Assembly (NCBI GenBank): GCA_009741485.1 | Contig: CM019214.1 | Location: forward strand, 56,834,894 to 56,898,893 | Source: Malurus cyaneus samueli | Lineage: Eukaryota; Chordata; Aves; Passeriformes; Maluridae | Direction of reading: 5' to 3' | DNA length: 64,000 nt | Shown here: positions 1 through 11,508 of the stretch, in pieces | Numbering within the stretch: the first letter of the stretch is position 1 | Layout: each line of letters starts with the position of its first letter | Made by a program: the position numbers and the translations under genes | Notes under the pieces: model-generated | Database searches by the model: none | Told to the model about the DNA's origin: nothing | What the model saw: only the letters and a program-made list of their open reading frames with translations

Positions 1-2944
1 TATAGAGACTCTGAAATAAGAAAGTCAATGCTTATTAGGCAAAGAGCAGACAGAAAAGAGAGGAAAATCAAGACAATAAAGATATGAGAAACAACAGGAG
101 GTTGCTTGTTGAGCCTAGTGACCTTATTTGCTGCTCTTAATATGCTAAAATTGCGCCAATCATAGAAAAAATGGAGAAAAAATCCTTCTAAATTCAATTT
201 TTCAGCACAGTGGTTGGATATTGTTGGATTTTGTTTCCTGCATCTATTCTTAGGACTTTTATTTATTTCCCCTCAGGGTAATACCTTAAAATGCAACTTA
301 TTGTAAGCTAAAATGGAAAAACCTCACCTGATTATACATGGGTAAGTTATTGTTACTGACGTGTATGCAAACTGCTAACTAGAGCTGTGTGCCCTTCATT
401 CAGCTTGCATTATTTCCTTGACAAGCAGCACCAAAATTACTGGGCAAGAGTGAAATACAGCCTTGAACTAGTCTCAGAGCTTATTAAATATTTAGTAAGT
501 AATAAGAATCCATCAAAGGATGGACTTTCCCTTACCTGTGACAGCTGGAGGCAAGAATTGTTTTACAACTTGGCCTGAAAAGTGATTCTCTATGAAAACG
601 ACTTGAGCAGGAAAGAGGCAAAACTATTCTATCGTTAGCATTTAAATATAGAGTAGTCTATGAATAACTGACTTATTTGCTTTTATTACGGGCCCCCAGG
701 AACTAGGAACTATAACTGCAGACACAGTTTTGTGCATTTATCTGTGTCTATGAGTTGTACAGTATGAGTTGAGTAACATGAAGGCTTTGATCGAGTTTCA
801 GCTGAAATTTCATCTTTTCTGTTTCTGCTACCAACTACTTAGCATAATAGCTGAAGAGTTTTAGTGCTGTTTCTTTGAATGTAATTAAGAAGAAAAATAT
901 AGCTCATTGTTACTTTTGATGAAACATACATACAAACATTCATCATTGCTTGTAACTATCTTTTTCCTGAATAAGAAATGTCATCCTTATATCTATTCTG
1001 AATCTCCTCTCCATTAGTTTAAAAATGTTATCCCATGTGCTATTGCAGGAAACCTTATCAAAAAGTCTATTCCAAACTCTATTCCAAAGAATCCTGTATT
1101 TCAGTGAATATGCTAAACTTGATTTATTTTTCCTAATTTCATATATTGTATAAATCTAAATTATCAATTCTGAGAGCTACTTGTCACTTTTGTAGCATTG
1201 AAGGTTATTCCTTTAAACATTTTTGGTTGGATGGTGCAAAAATTGAAGAGGAAATAAGATTTTCTAATGAATTACCAACTTCAAAGTGTCCTGAAGTAAA
1301 GAAATGAGAAGCTTAAATCACTCTGTGCTGAAAAATCCAAGAAAATGGAGAAGATACCCAAGTGAATTAATGCTTCACCCAGGGTTTCTGAGCAACAAGC
1401 ACCAGTGCAGGACACAAAGGAAGAAATCTTATGTCTTATCATCACAGGTCCCATTGCATTTGTTGCTTTTTTGTTTCTTTTTCTCATTAAATTAGATAAG
1501 GGCTTCTTTAATAAGCCAGAAATTTTAGTGCTCTGGCATTCTCCATATAATTAAGCACGTGGGAGACAGGGTTTCAAACTGTGAAATAAAAACAGTATAG
1601 CAAAATTTTTGATGTCATAACTCTTGAGAGATGAAAGAAAACATGTATCTCTGATAAGTTATAAAAATTAAGTGCTAGAAAAGAGTCGGAGAGATTATTT
1701 AATTAAAATTAACCCTTAACAAAACAATTAGAAATTATTCAAGCAAAATTATATTATAATTAATAATTCAATGTATGGAAAGCACAGAAAGGCTCTGACT
1801 GAAAATCCTAATGTAGTCCAAGAAAAGGCACTCATTATCAATTTAATGCAGAATTCAAAGCTCAGGAATACCAACAGTATACCAATTTTATCCAAAATAG
1901 TACAGGCTAAGAAAATTTGCATTAAAAAAAAAAAAGTAAAAATGAAAACAGTCAATTGGATCTGTTTGCAGGCAGCTACAGTGAGCCCTATGAAGATAAA
2001 AGGACAACTGCGGCACCCACTAGCACAAATGAATTTTTTGTTAAAGCAGTGGAAAATTGAATATAAGTGAACTATCACAATAAGGCAGCAGTTACATTTC
2101 CTTACTGAAAATGAAACAAAGGTGCACGACTATGGTTATAGCTGAAGCAGAATAAACAATAAAATACAAGTAATGAAAGGTAAAATGAAAATTTCCAAAC
2201 TTCCAATGGTGTGCTTGTTACCACTAAATTTATATATGTGGAAGATAAAAAATTAGAAAAGCTTTTATATGTTAAGGAAAGAAAAATGTTGATGGGCTAA
2301 AAATGCATCTAGCCAGATAAAACAAATTATTGATTTTCATATTTGGGACTGTAAAGCTTATATTTTAGATACTTATATTCTACAATAATGTTTCTTGCTG
2401 AAGAGGCATTGAGTCCAGAGAAGCATTGGAGGCTGGTGGAGACAGAGACCGAGAAAACATAAATATCAGAGCATACATCTGATCAGGTAATTCTCTTCAG
2501 CTGCCAGGACCCCACTTCAGGATTAAAACAGAAATACCATACTGCTTCTGGAATCCAGAACCCAGGATAGCCCCCCGTTCAGAAATAATCAGAATTCAGA
2601 AGTCAAAATGCAGAAAAAAAACCATATCCACTGACATGAGCATTCAACTGAGAGTTGTTTAGTCTCTCTGCCTAGTAACTTTTGTTAATTTTCTTAATTA
2701 ATACACAGATAAAATAGGTTCTGATATTTTGACTAGAATAATTTGGGTTTTTTGAAATGTATTAGAAAGACACCAAAAAATCATTACCTGGAAGAAATGG
2801 GGAGGTATCAGTAAATTCCAACAAGGGATAAAGTGGCCCATTTTTGCCGTTGCAGAAAAAGAAAAGCTTGTGAACCTTTGCTGTGGGAAAGGACCGAGAG
2901 CAGACTGCCTTTTATGCATGCACCAAAATCCTTATTGAGAGCCC
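1..2944. other. Non-coding AT-rich sequence, nothing recognised
   Basis: No open frame here exceeds about 110 codons, and none resembles a known protein. The only structures seen are short A runs (for example 12 A near 1924) and ordinary AT-rich intergenic or intronic sequence. No splice-framed open segment, RNA gene or recognisable repeat was found. Confidence 0.6.
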
Positions 2945-3000
2945 CAAAAGTTCAGTAGATCTCAATCACCTGCATGTGGCTCCTACTGGACTTCAGTGTA
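2945..3000. repeat. Possible decayed amniote interspersed repeat fragment
   Basis: Read on the minus strand, the segment has the order ACTGAAGTC, then GGAGCCACATGCAGGTG. This resembles a widespread sauropsid/amniote repeat whose core reads roughly TGACTTCAATGGGAGCTGCAGGTGCTCAG. The match is short and recognised from memory, so chance cannot be excluded. No family name is assigned. Confidence 0.25.
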
Positions 3001-3873
3001 TCCTGAGCCTTTCACAGCTTGTGATGTTCCCTGGGTCAACCACACACACGGAGCGTACGAGCAGCACGTTGTAGTTTTAGGGTCTAGTAACTATATAGTG
3101 TCTAGTAACTTCACAGATAACTTTCCAGTGAAATAAGGAATACTTCCCATCTTTGGCAGAGATTTCTAGAAGTCTCTGTAGTATTTGTAATGAAGGCAGA
3201 GAGATCCAACAGTCTGATGAACTTTTGCACTCTTCAAGTTGAAAAGCCTGAATTAGGTACCTCCAAGGGTAAAAAGGCTTGAGCAGCCCCAGCTATTGAT
3301 GAATAGAGTGCATACCAGGGATAAGTTCATCTTGTCTTACATGACCTACATTGTTCCCAGACAGACATTGTCCATAATTGATATCAGTGTGATTGATAAC
3401 CAGCTTAGTGAGGTCCTAGGAGATCCAGGGAAATAAGGAATTCCTCAACGAAGTTTAAACTTTTATCTTAAAAAGTTTAACTGTCAATCTTGTCAGGACT
3501 ATTAAAAAAAATATTGTGCTTTATCGTGGATTACACATCATACTGGTTTTCCTTCTGCTAAAAGGAAATATTCTGCATAACTGTTAGTGCTGTGTTAAAA
3601 AGTATTGAACATTTTCTGTGAAGGGTTTTAATTATTTATTTCTCACTAAAGCAGTGAATTTAGTATGGTGTCTGTTGTTTACCTACCCAGCAGTGAACAG
3701 TAAGAAAAACAGAAACTAGTAACGAGTGCAAGGTGCTTTAGAGTGTCTTTGTGGAGTAAAAATGTTCTCTGAGACATTCTATCTCAAAGGCAGAACTGAC
3801 TCATCAAGCATGAATTATATCTAAGTCAGGGAGACTGAGACCCAGATCTCTGCTAACATCCAGACACAAGACC
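3001..3873. other. Non-coding, only a minor direct repeat
   Basis: The 11-mer GTCTAGTAACT occurs at 3082-3092 and again at 3100-3110, a small local duplication. Nothing else was recognised; no open frame resembles a gene. Confidence 0.5.
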
Positions 3874-3930
3874 TTACTGACTTTAACAGGAGCTACATAC
3901 GTGAGTGTTTCTTGGGATCTGGCCTCTTCA
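3874..3930 (+). repeat. Possible decayed amniote interspersed repeat fragment
   Basis: The order ACTGACTTTAACAGGAGCTAC, then a spacer, then GATCTGGCCTC parallels the known amniote motif TGACTTCAATGGGAGCTGC...CTGAAAATCAGGCC. It has the same polarity and similar spacing but many substitutions. It is the best of four such fragments in the window. The family name is unknown to me. Confidence 0.35.
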
Positions 3931-4708
3931 ACACACAAATATTACATAAAAAATCGTGTTGATGTGTGGATGTTTCATATACAAAATCTGTATCCCATAC
4001 CTTGAGCCTGGCCTCAAAATTAATTTTATGCCCTTGAAAACTAAATTTAAAATTTATCTTTACACCAGTTTCTGCTGGAGATACCCAGATATGAGACAGA
4101 TTGCAACAGAACTATCCATTGCAGATTTCGTTCCATCGTGGGACAATTGCATACATGTGACCTCGCTGCAAGAAAAGGAGACCATGATAAAGGTTGAACA
4201 GGCATTTTTTTAATTGGTTGCATCTTCATGGCTCTCCCCTGATGAAGGTGGCAGCAAAGACTGCTGATTACATAAAGCTATATCCACACCGTTTTGTCAA
4301 TATGATTTAAGGGGAGAAACAGAATGGTTTTAAGCTCCTCTTCCTTACACCAAATTTAGCAACAATGTGTCTGAATAGATATTGCATTCATACAAACATG
4401 GATTACATTGCATTAAAAAGGATTCCAGTAAACTGAACATTTTGCTTATGTATTTCTGAGAATATAAATGTAAGCAGTAAGGAAGGCAGCACTATCCTCT
4501 TCGGTGCTATTTTTACCTCCCAAAACAGCATCTTTCTGCGCCAAGAATGAAGATGTTGCTTGTTAGTTGTTTTCTCCTTGTTTTAACTATGTACCAAGGA
4601 CAATCTTTGTTAGAGAGGCAGGTGTGGTGTAAAGAATAACTAATGAATTCAGGAGGAAGGATTCATTGTGTACTTTCAATAAAAGGAACTTTCTTATTCA
4701 GTCTTTCA
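3931..4708. other. Non-coding, nothing recognised
   Basis: Short open frames occur on both strands around 3956-4229 (up to 85 codons). They overlap each other and have no similarity that I recognise. They are regarded as chance. Confidence 0.5.
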
Positions 4709-4738
4709 GGACCCTATCCAAGTCTCATTGAAGTCAGC
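4709..4738. repeat. Possible decayed amniote repeat fragment
   Basis: GGACCCTATCCAAGTC followed by CATTGAAGTCAGC resembles the outer part of the repeat family in which GGGCCTGATCC lies near CCATTGAAGTCAATGGGAG. Only about 30 bases match, so confidence is low. Confidence 0.25.
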
Positions 4739-5331
4739 TTGATTCTCTGCTCTGATTATTCAATACAGAATCATCAGAGACAAAGTAAACAAGACATGTC
4801 CTAATAAGTTCCATAGGAGCTACAATCCTGCCTAAGGAAATCAATATTACTTTGGTATCTGGTTGTATATCATTGTAGCCATTGTGCCATGAGTACATTT
4901 ACCCTCCGGATTTAGACACTGAGAGCACTTATTTCATCTAGTCATCAGTGCACCAGTTCTCAGACTGCCTGTGTGCTGAGAAATCCCAAATGAAGCTGAA
5001 CTCTCCAGCCTTCAGTCTTCTAGTGTCTTCTATATCTATCAGAGTTTCTGGTCTCGCAGAAAATGCAGAGCTGCAGCTGATTCAGAAACAAAAGCCTTTG
5101 TTACATCCGTGTCCCACTCAGGCTCATTCCCTCGCATCCCCCAGTTACCCTGAGCTTGGCAATGAAATATCAACCAGTGAGCAAATGTGGTGAGTCCATC
5201 CTGTAGGGCAAGCAAGCCCCCACTCTGTCCTTCGTTCAACCTCCCTCAAAGGGATGGGGACAGAACCTGCATGACAAAAATGAGAAAAAACTCATGGGTC
5301 CAGAAAAACAACCACTTTGGTGAGAAAAAGT
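4739..5331. other. Non-coding, nothing recognised
   Basis: This is ordinary unique sequence leading into the homopurine tract. Two overlapping open frames near 4948-5239 lie on opposite strands and show no recognisable domain. Confidence 0.5.
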
Positions 5332-5457
5332 GGGGAGGAGGAAGGGGAGGAGGGAAGGGAAGGGAAGGAGGGAAGGGAAGGGAAGGGAAGGGAAGGAAGG
5401 GAAGGGAAGGGAAGGGAAAAGGGAAGGGAAGGGAAGGGAAGGGAAGGGAAGGGAAGA
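5332..5457. repeat. Homopurine (GGGAA)n pentanucleotide array
   Basis: All 126 bases are A or G on the + strand. The 3' part, 5421-5455, is seven perfect GGGAA units. The 5' part is imperfect, with GGAGG and GGAAGG variants. GGG runs separated by AA meet the usual G-quadruplex pattern many times over, and an unbroken purine strand can also form triplex (H-DNA). The open frames that cross it on both strands are low-complexity artefacts (G/E/K/R or P/S/F/L only). Confidence 0.95.
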
Positions 5458-8400
5458 CCAACGGCCAAACATTCCCTGACTAATGTCTATTTTGCAAAGA
5501 CTATGCCCTGGTTTTATTGCTGAGCATGCCAAATGGAATGGAACATACTCCTGGTCAGTTCAGGCCTGTTGTCCCAGCTGTGTTCCCTCCCAGCCTCTTG
5601 TCCATCTCTATTCTAGATGCTGGCAGAGAAACAGAGAAGGCTTTGGTGTTGTACAAGTACTGCTCAGCAATCGCTGAAAAATTGGATGTGTGCATCAGTC
5701 ACATGGAGGCAACATAATGATGTTCGAGAAAAAAACATTATCTGAGAAAGCTGTATAGTCTGGTACTTAGGGATTCACCTAGAAAAGGAGAGTACTACTT
5801 CCCATTCACAAGCCTGCTCTGAATTTTATCACGTAGACTGAAACAGCCTTACATTTTCGTGTCTCTTTCTTCCCCTGTGAATCTTGAATTCTATGTGCAA
5901 AATAGCACAGCTTTAGGCACTGCTTCTGCCTGCAGGAGTTTTATATGAGTTCTTCTAAGAATATTGTCATGGATGATGTGTGTTGATATTCAAATTGCAC
6001 ATTTTATGGAGGAAACATTTGATTTTTAATACAAGAAACAAGTGCATATGCCTATAGAGAAGCTGAGGCATAAGTGCATAAGCCTATAGAGAACTGAACG
6101 AGAGTGTCTGTTCCTATTTTTTTCTCTCCCTTTGAGCATGTGTGAAAGATCCAGGGACAGTCTATCTCTTAATTCTTGTATAGGTAATTACCTCCTAAAT
6201 AAGTTAATCAGCTTTCTTACCTTCTAAAAGGATGCATGAGTAAAAGGCAATTTTTGACACTAACACCTTGACATGAGGAATAATGTAAAGTGACTGATGG
6301 AACAACATATATAGCAATAAGCCACTAAGAAGATTCCCTCTCCAGTTCTTGCAAATGTGATTTTAGATCAACTGCAGTTTCATTTCTCCAGCTACACTTT
6401 TTTGGCTGTACAAAAACTTCTGAAGTACCATTTCTACATCTCTGACAGCCAGTCATGCTATATGCTGTCTTTTGCTGCTAATTATCCAGCATAATTTTCC
6501 TGGAATTCTTGTGACTACTTACAACTTCCCATTTAATTCCTGTTTCCAACTGCATTTTTGTTATTTTTGGGTGCTGTATAGCAGAGTTAAAAAAAAAAAA
6601 AAAAAAAACCATTCACAACATTTACATGCATTAAACTTTACTGGTGATTATGTGAAAGTCCGTGGTCCTATCACAAAAGAGCTGATTGCTGCTGTGCCTT
6701 ACCTTGGCTGTGTGTGTACTTGACTCTGAGGGCCACCACCGAGCTGCAGCTGGCACAGCTGGGAGCTGCACACCTGCTAAGCAGAGCAGGCTAATGAGGA
6801 TATCTCACACCAGCACACTTTTCTTTATGGTGGATAATATAGTTCTACTGCACAGGAAAAGTCCTTGTCCCCATCTGTAAAGTCCAGACTCTGCATGGGT
6901 CTGCCACAAGCCTGCTCACTGCTTGCCCTGAAATGACAGCTGCAGTTAGCAAACAGCATTATATAGTGAAACTCTGCACTTATTTATTTACTTATTTATT
7001 TGCCTTCCAAATACTCTTTTTTGGACTTTTGTATTTTTTTTATAGAATTCTAAAATACAGGCATAGAAACTAAAGCTAAAACTGTATGTCTCTTTCTTCT
7101 TTACCTTCATATGTACAAAATATTATGAATATTCTCCTCAGGTAGCAAGTATGCAGTCACCATGGATTATGAAATCAGTCAGTCAATATTTGCTCACCTT
7201 TGAGTGAAGAAAGGTAGAATGGTTGAAAATTAGATGACTCCAGCGGACCTTTCCATATCAGTTGTCAATCAGCTCTGAACAGCCATACAATGACAAAGTC
7301 ATACTATCTAAAGTGTCATATTGGAAAAAGTGTGTTCTTCTAAAGAGCCTGTACATTGTGTACATATATGTATATTTTACAAACAAACAATTCATTAAAT
7401 ATGTATTGAGTAAAATGTGTACAGATTTTTGATTTTCAAACAAGCAACCACTTGTTAGTATTTTAGTCTCTTAAGAAAACAGACTACAGATCTCTATTAA
7501 TTTCGAGTTTAACTGTATGAAAACAAAATTTTTCCAAAGATTTTTTCACATTAGGACACCCTAGGTATTAGCTGGTTACCTAAGTTTTGTGTATGTACCT
7601 TATTATATATAGTGACTTTTTTATCATTAGTTCCTGCATCTAGACTGTTACTCACAGACCTTCCTCATATTAAAGTGAGAATTATCCAGCAGAATAAGTC
7701 ATAATCTTTGTGGAAAATGAGACAACTTTACTTCCTATATGTAGAAACTTTGAATTGTAACTCTAGCAAAAGGGTAAATATAATGATTGCATAAACAAGA
7801 TTACCCGACAGTTCCTTTTACATGATTCACCCTAATTAAACAGGCTTTCAGTGTTAATTGCCCAATATTTCACTTTCAGATTGATTAGGACACTGTTTTC
7901 TTGAACACTCTGGAATTCCGCCCATATCAGCTTCAGTTCTTTTTCTTTTGTACTTTTTCAGCATAACAAAACTCTGAAGCCATCTTATTGACAGAATTCA
8001 AAACTTCATAACATTCAGACTGCATTTTTTTCCCCAGATATTCTGTAAAGAGGAGGAGAAAAGTAACAGATTTTGAAGTTTCTTATTAACATAACCTAGC
8101 TGGCCATTAAAGAGTTTAAAATGTTGTTCTCTAAAGTGATACTCTGAAATAACTTGGATGTTATTCAACGTCCTAAATTGTTCAAAATTATTATAAGTGC
8201 TATAAAGCCATACTAGTTATTCAATGTTATTTATTTGAAAGTAATACTTTTCATATTTCTTTAAGTGTAGCAGAACTTATTTGAAATTTAAATACATATA
8301 TATTTGTAAGGCTTTTACCCCACAAAATAATTTCAGTTTTAGTATTAAAGAAGAAGTTAGAAATTTGGTGGCCTTTAAATAACTACTCCAAACTTTTGTT

Positions 8401-8991
8401 GAAAGTAAGAAAAAATATCTCATGTATCTTGGAGTTTGTGTAGCTCTGTGTTGCCTTAGACATTATCCCTAACTTTTAAAAATAGTTAATAGTTTGGTAC
8501 AACATTTCAAGATAGTTCTTGTAGAGGTAACAACTTGGATTGAAGAAAATGTAGTTCTTGCATCTTTAGTGTTCATGAAAGTGTTTTGAATCATTCGGAA
8601 AATGTGGCTGGAATTTAGTTGTTACTACACTCGCTTGTATTTAATATATTTTAACACCCTGGATGCAGATTTCTGAAGCTACTAAGTTGATCAGTTATTT
8701 CAATTACTTCATCATTTCAGTAAAACTACCCGAGTAGCTAGTCAAAAAAAAGAAAATTTAAATTAGGTTTCTACCAAAACTTTTAATGTATGACACTGAA
8801 CTGTCATTTCTGGCTAAAGCTCTTTACCAGCAGATCAAGTTTATTCATTTATTGAAGCAGCATCAATATCTGTCTCAAGCAAGGGACTTGGGAGAAGCCC
8901 TCTGAACCAATGCCTCCTTGCACAACCCAGAGGAGGTCAATAATTTTTTAATTCCTCTGTTCTTCATTCTCCTCTTTCTCATTCTGTTGAT
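5458..8991. other. Non-coding; small tandem duplication and A20 run
   Basis: The region holds a 32-base-period duplication at 6040-6093, a run of 20 A at 6589-6608 and a TTTA-rich patch near 6980-7001. No gene, CR1 or RNA gene was recognised. The A20 run lacks an obvious retrotransposed body upstream. Confidence 0.5.
6040..6093. repeat. Tandem duplication, 32-base period
   Basis: AAGTGCATATGCCTATAGAG (6040-6059) recurs as AAGTGCATAAGCCTATAGAG (6072-6091), one mismatch in 20. The unit repeats just under twice with a 10-base spacer. This is a simple local duplication with no sign of function. Confidence 0.8.
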
Positions 8992-9075
8992 TACATCTGA
9001 GGAGAGGGAGGCACATAGAGGGCACAAAGTACCTTTGAACTGGCCCAGCTACAGAGTTTGGGAGAAAAAAGTAGA
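8992..9075 (-). repeat. Possible MIR/L2-type relic
   Basis: The + strand order TCTGAGGA, GAGGCACATAGAGG, CACAAAGTACC, CCCAGCTAC, AGTTTGGGAG parallels the reverse complement of the MIR core and tail (GAGGCACAGAGAGGTTAAGTGACTTGCCCA, then CACACAGCTAGTAAGTGG). Several indels are needed. Such ancient relics occur in birds. The recognition is from memory and is weak. Confidence 0.3.
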
Positions 9076-9829
9076 AATTGCATGGGTCATGAATTACATT
9101 AGCATAATCCAATGAAAAACAAAGCAGAGAAAAATGGCAATAGCACAGTATATCATCAGAAAGATGAAATCAGGAATGGAAACCTGCCAGTATTTTGAGA
9201 AAAAACAAAGGCTTCTGCTAAAGTTAAGTATTTGGAGTGATGTCTTCCAATCTAGAAACAAATTGTGATCCTGAAGGCTTTAGTAACAACAAGTTTTATT
9301 TGTAACTCAAGTTTTCTGACCTCCCTGTAAGACAGTCTGAAAGGTTTGCTTTTACCTGAAAAAGGGACTTTTAAAAGGTGTCCATGCTACAGTTAATTGA
9401 AGCTAAAAATACATATCTTTTGTTTCTTTTGTAAATAAGTGTTGGTCTTGCTCTGCTCTTTTGAAAAAAAAAAAATTATCGGAAATTAAAATGAGTAATT
9501 AGCAATGTCTTCTCCCTTATCCCATTATAGAAAACCTTTTATTTCCCAAAAGAGAAGAACATAAGCTGCTTTAAACAAAACAGAGCATAGCTAGGGTAAT
9601 TTCAGTCATAGGCTTTGCACAATTACAGCTGGAGCTAGTTCTGCTTATATTCACTCTCTAAATGTGTGATGTGAGCTAAGAAAACAAAAGATTTTCAAGT
9701 CCTCCACCCAGGTTTGCAAGGGAATAATAATAAAGCCGCAGGTCAGGTGCTTCAAGTTACCAATTTATAATGCATGATACAGAAATGTGCATGGACACAG
9801 GAGCTCAGCGCTTCGAAAGCCAAGGTCAG
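9076..9829. other. Non-coding, nothing recognised
   Basis: AT-rich sequence with an A run near 9465. No open frame, repeat or RNA gene was recognised. Confidence 0.5.
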
Positions 9830-10460
9830 CAAGAGGAATGAAGTTTTCAGAGCTGTTTCAGAGAGGCTGAGCTGTCAAATGGTGATTGTCAGGGGGAGAA
9901 AATAAAAATCCAAACCTCTCTCTGCTTCATCTTAGTGCAGTCAGTAAGTGCACATGAAGTGTCTGGGCCTTGCTCAGCTTTAACCACACTTCAGGTTCCT
10001 TCCACCCACATGTGGATGCTGCAGGGACGAGAGCGCTGCTCTGCTGATGGCAGCACACGTTCCCCTGGCTACGGAAGAGCCTATTAGCAAACGGTGTTTA
10101 GGAAAAATCTGGGCAGTGCAGAAATCAATAGCAGAGCTTTTCATCGACTGTAATGAAGCCAGATTTCAAGTTGCAAACCAGGATTCTTATGCTTCAGCTT
10201 ATTGCAGTCATCTTCATCAGCCAGCAGGAGCTGAAAAGATTGATCCAATGACACAATTTATTTTTAATTTTCTTATTATGGAAAATTCTTTAATAAAAAG
10301 CCCATGTATGGCAAAAATATTGTGGGAACTTATTTATGAAATTAAATCTCTGTGTAGATTATTTGTAGACACTCTGTCTTACTGGAAAAGCAGTCAGAAC
10401 TTTTCTAAATGTATTATTATGTTTAATAAATTTCAAATCAGAATGAGGAGATGAAGCTAC
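9830..10460. promoter_or_regulatory. Possible conserved non-coding element; contains chance-length ORF
   Basis: The texture differs from the flanks: it is mixed-composition, has few simple runs and retains CpGs (ACGAGAGCGC near 10025, ATCGACTG near 10143). This is the look of constrained vertebrate non-coding DNA. A + strand ATG frame of 135 codons (10047-10454) crosses it. Its protein is unfamiliar, its second half lies in plain AT-rich sequence, and it has no splice signals, so I do not call it a gene. Conservation is inferred by appearance only. Confidence 0.2.
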
Positions 10461-11160
10461 AAATATTCTGTTGTTCTTTCTTGCTGTGAGGATCTGAAAG
10501 GGATATAAAACAAACAGATGAAATTTAAACTGCAGCTGAAGTATATCTCTTCCCTTTATTTAGTGTCCTAAAGTGATTAATACTCAGCATGCCAAACTAC
10601 TTCTTTCTTTGAATAAAAGTCACAAGTTTTCACATTTATTGTTTAATTGATGGTGGGGAAAAAAAAAGATTCTATTTATTTAAATGCATTTTAAATAATT
10701 AATCTGATCTGTTTGATAAAGAAACGGTAGCATACTACTTAAAAACTAGTATTAGGGACGCTTTAGAAATTGATTTGTTTCTTTCTTGCTCAGTGTATTC
10801 TTTCACTGAAGATAAAAGAGGTAATACTGGATTTAGATAGAAATACAAATTTCTGAAATTAATGGTCAAAACACTCCAGACCATAAAAGCAGTGTTTCAA
10901 GTAATTTGATTTTTAAAATGTTGTTCTTTCATGCATTTTTTTAATGCACATACCAGTAAATACTTTTATCTTAAGTATATAAATTTATATTAACATACTA
11001 TCTACTCTGAAATCACTGTTTTTACTGCTTTATCACTAGGCATTATGAACTACTTTATATTCATAATACATTTAAACTTAATGCCATTCAATTTAAACTT
11101 TTAGGCCAGATTTGCTTGAAAAATATTAAATCAGATATTGAAAGGGGTAGTCTTGATTTT
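10461..11160. other. Non-coding AT-rich sequence, nothing recognised
   Basis: Very AT-rich, with many short ATTTA and TTTAAA stretches. No repeat family or open frame of note was seen. Confidence 0.5.
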
Positions 11161-11202
11161 GGGCCTGATCCAAGACTGGGATATTTCCAGTGACTCAGTG
11201 GA
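11161..11202 (+). repeat. Possible decayed amniote repeat fragment
   Basis: GGGCCTGATCCAAGACTGGG followed by CAGTGACTCAGTGGAGGTG resembles the outer segment of the same amniote repeat type seen at 3874 and 4709 (GGGCCTGATCCAAAGCCCA...TGAAGTCAATGG). The first 14 bases match that remembered motif well and the rest is loose. Confidence 0.35.
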
Positions 11203-11390
11203 GGTGCCATCACACAGTGGGATGTCTTCTCAACTGGTTTTGTCAGATCTAACTCAGATATTCGGTTTGAGTTGGCTACCTCAGACTATGAATTCTCCTG
11301 GTATCTTGGCTCCTGTTTAAGATAATTTGTAGCTCACTAGTAGGAAGTCAGTCAAGGCTAGATAAGAATTATTTAAATTTTGCTAATACT

Positions 11391-11468
11391 TTTTTTCTTC
11401 TTTTTTTTTTTTTTTTTGTTTTTTTTGTTTTTTTTTTGTTGTTTGTTTGGTTGTTTTGGTTTTTTTTT

Positions 11469-11505
<37 letters not shown>

Positions 11506-11508
11506 TTC
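11391..11508. repeat. T-rich low-complexity tract with 35-T run
   Basis: A T tract with single or double G interruptions (TTTGTTTGGTTG near 11440) ends in an unbroken run of 35 T at 11470-11504, then GTTCGGGGG. Read on the minus strand it is an A tract with C interruptions. The true length is uncertain because such tracts are error-prone in sequencing. Confidence 0.9.

Noticed and set aside
5187..5532. Overlapping open frames of 60-98 codons on both strands through the GGGAA array
   Set aside because: A purine-only tract has few possible stops. The products are low-complexity G/E/K/R or P/S/F/L strings.
6589..6608. A20 run as the tail of a processed pseudogene
   Set aside because: No polyadenylation signal, gene-like body or flanking duplication is visible upstream.
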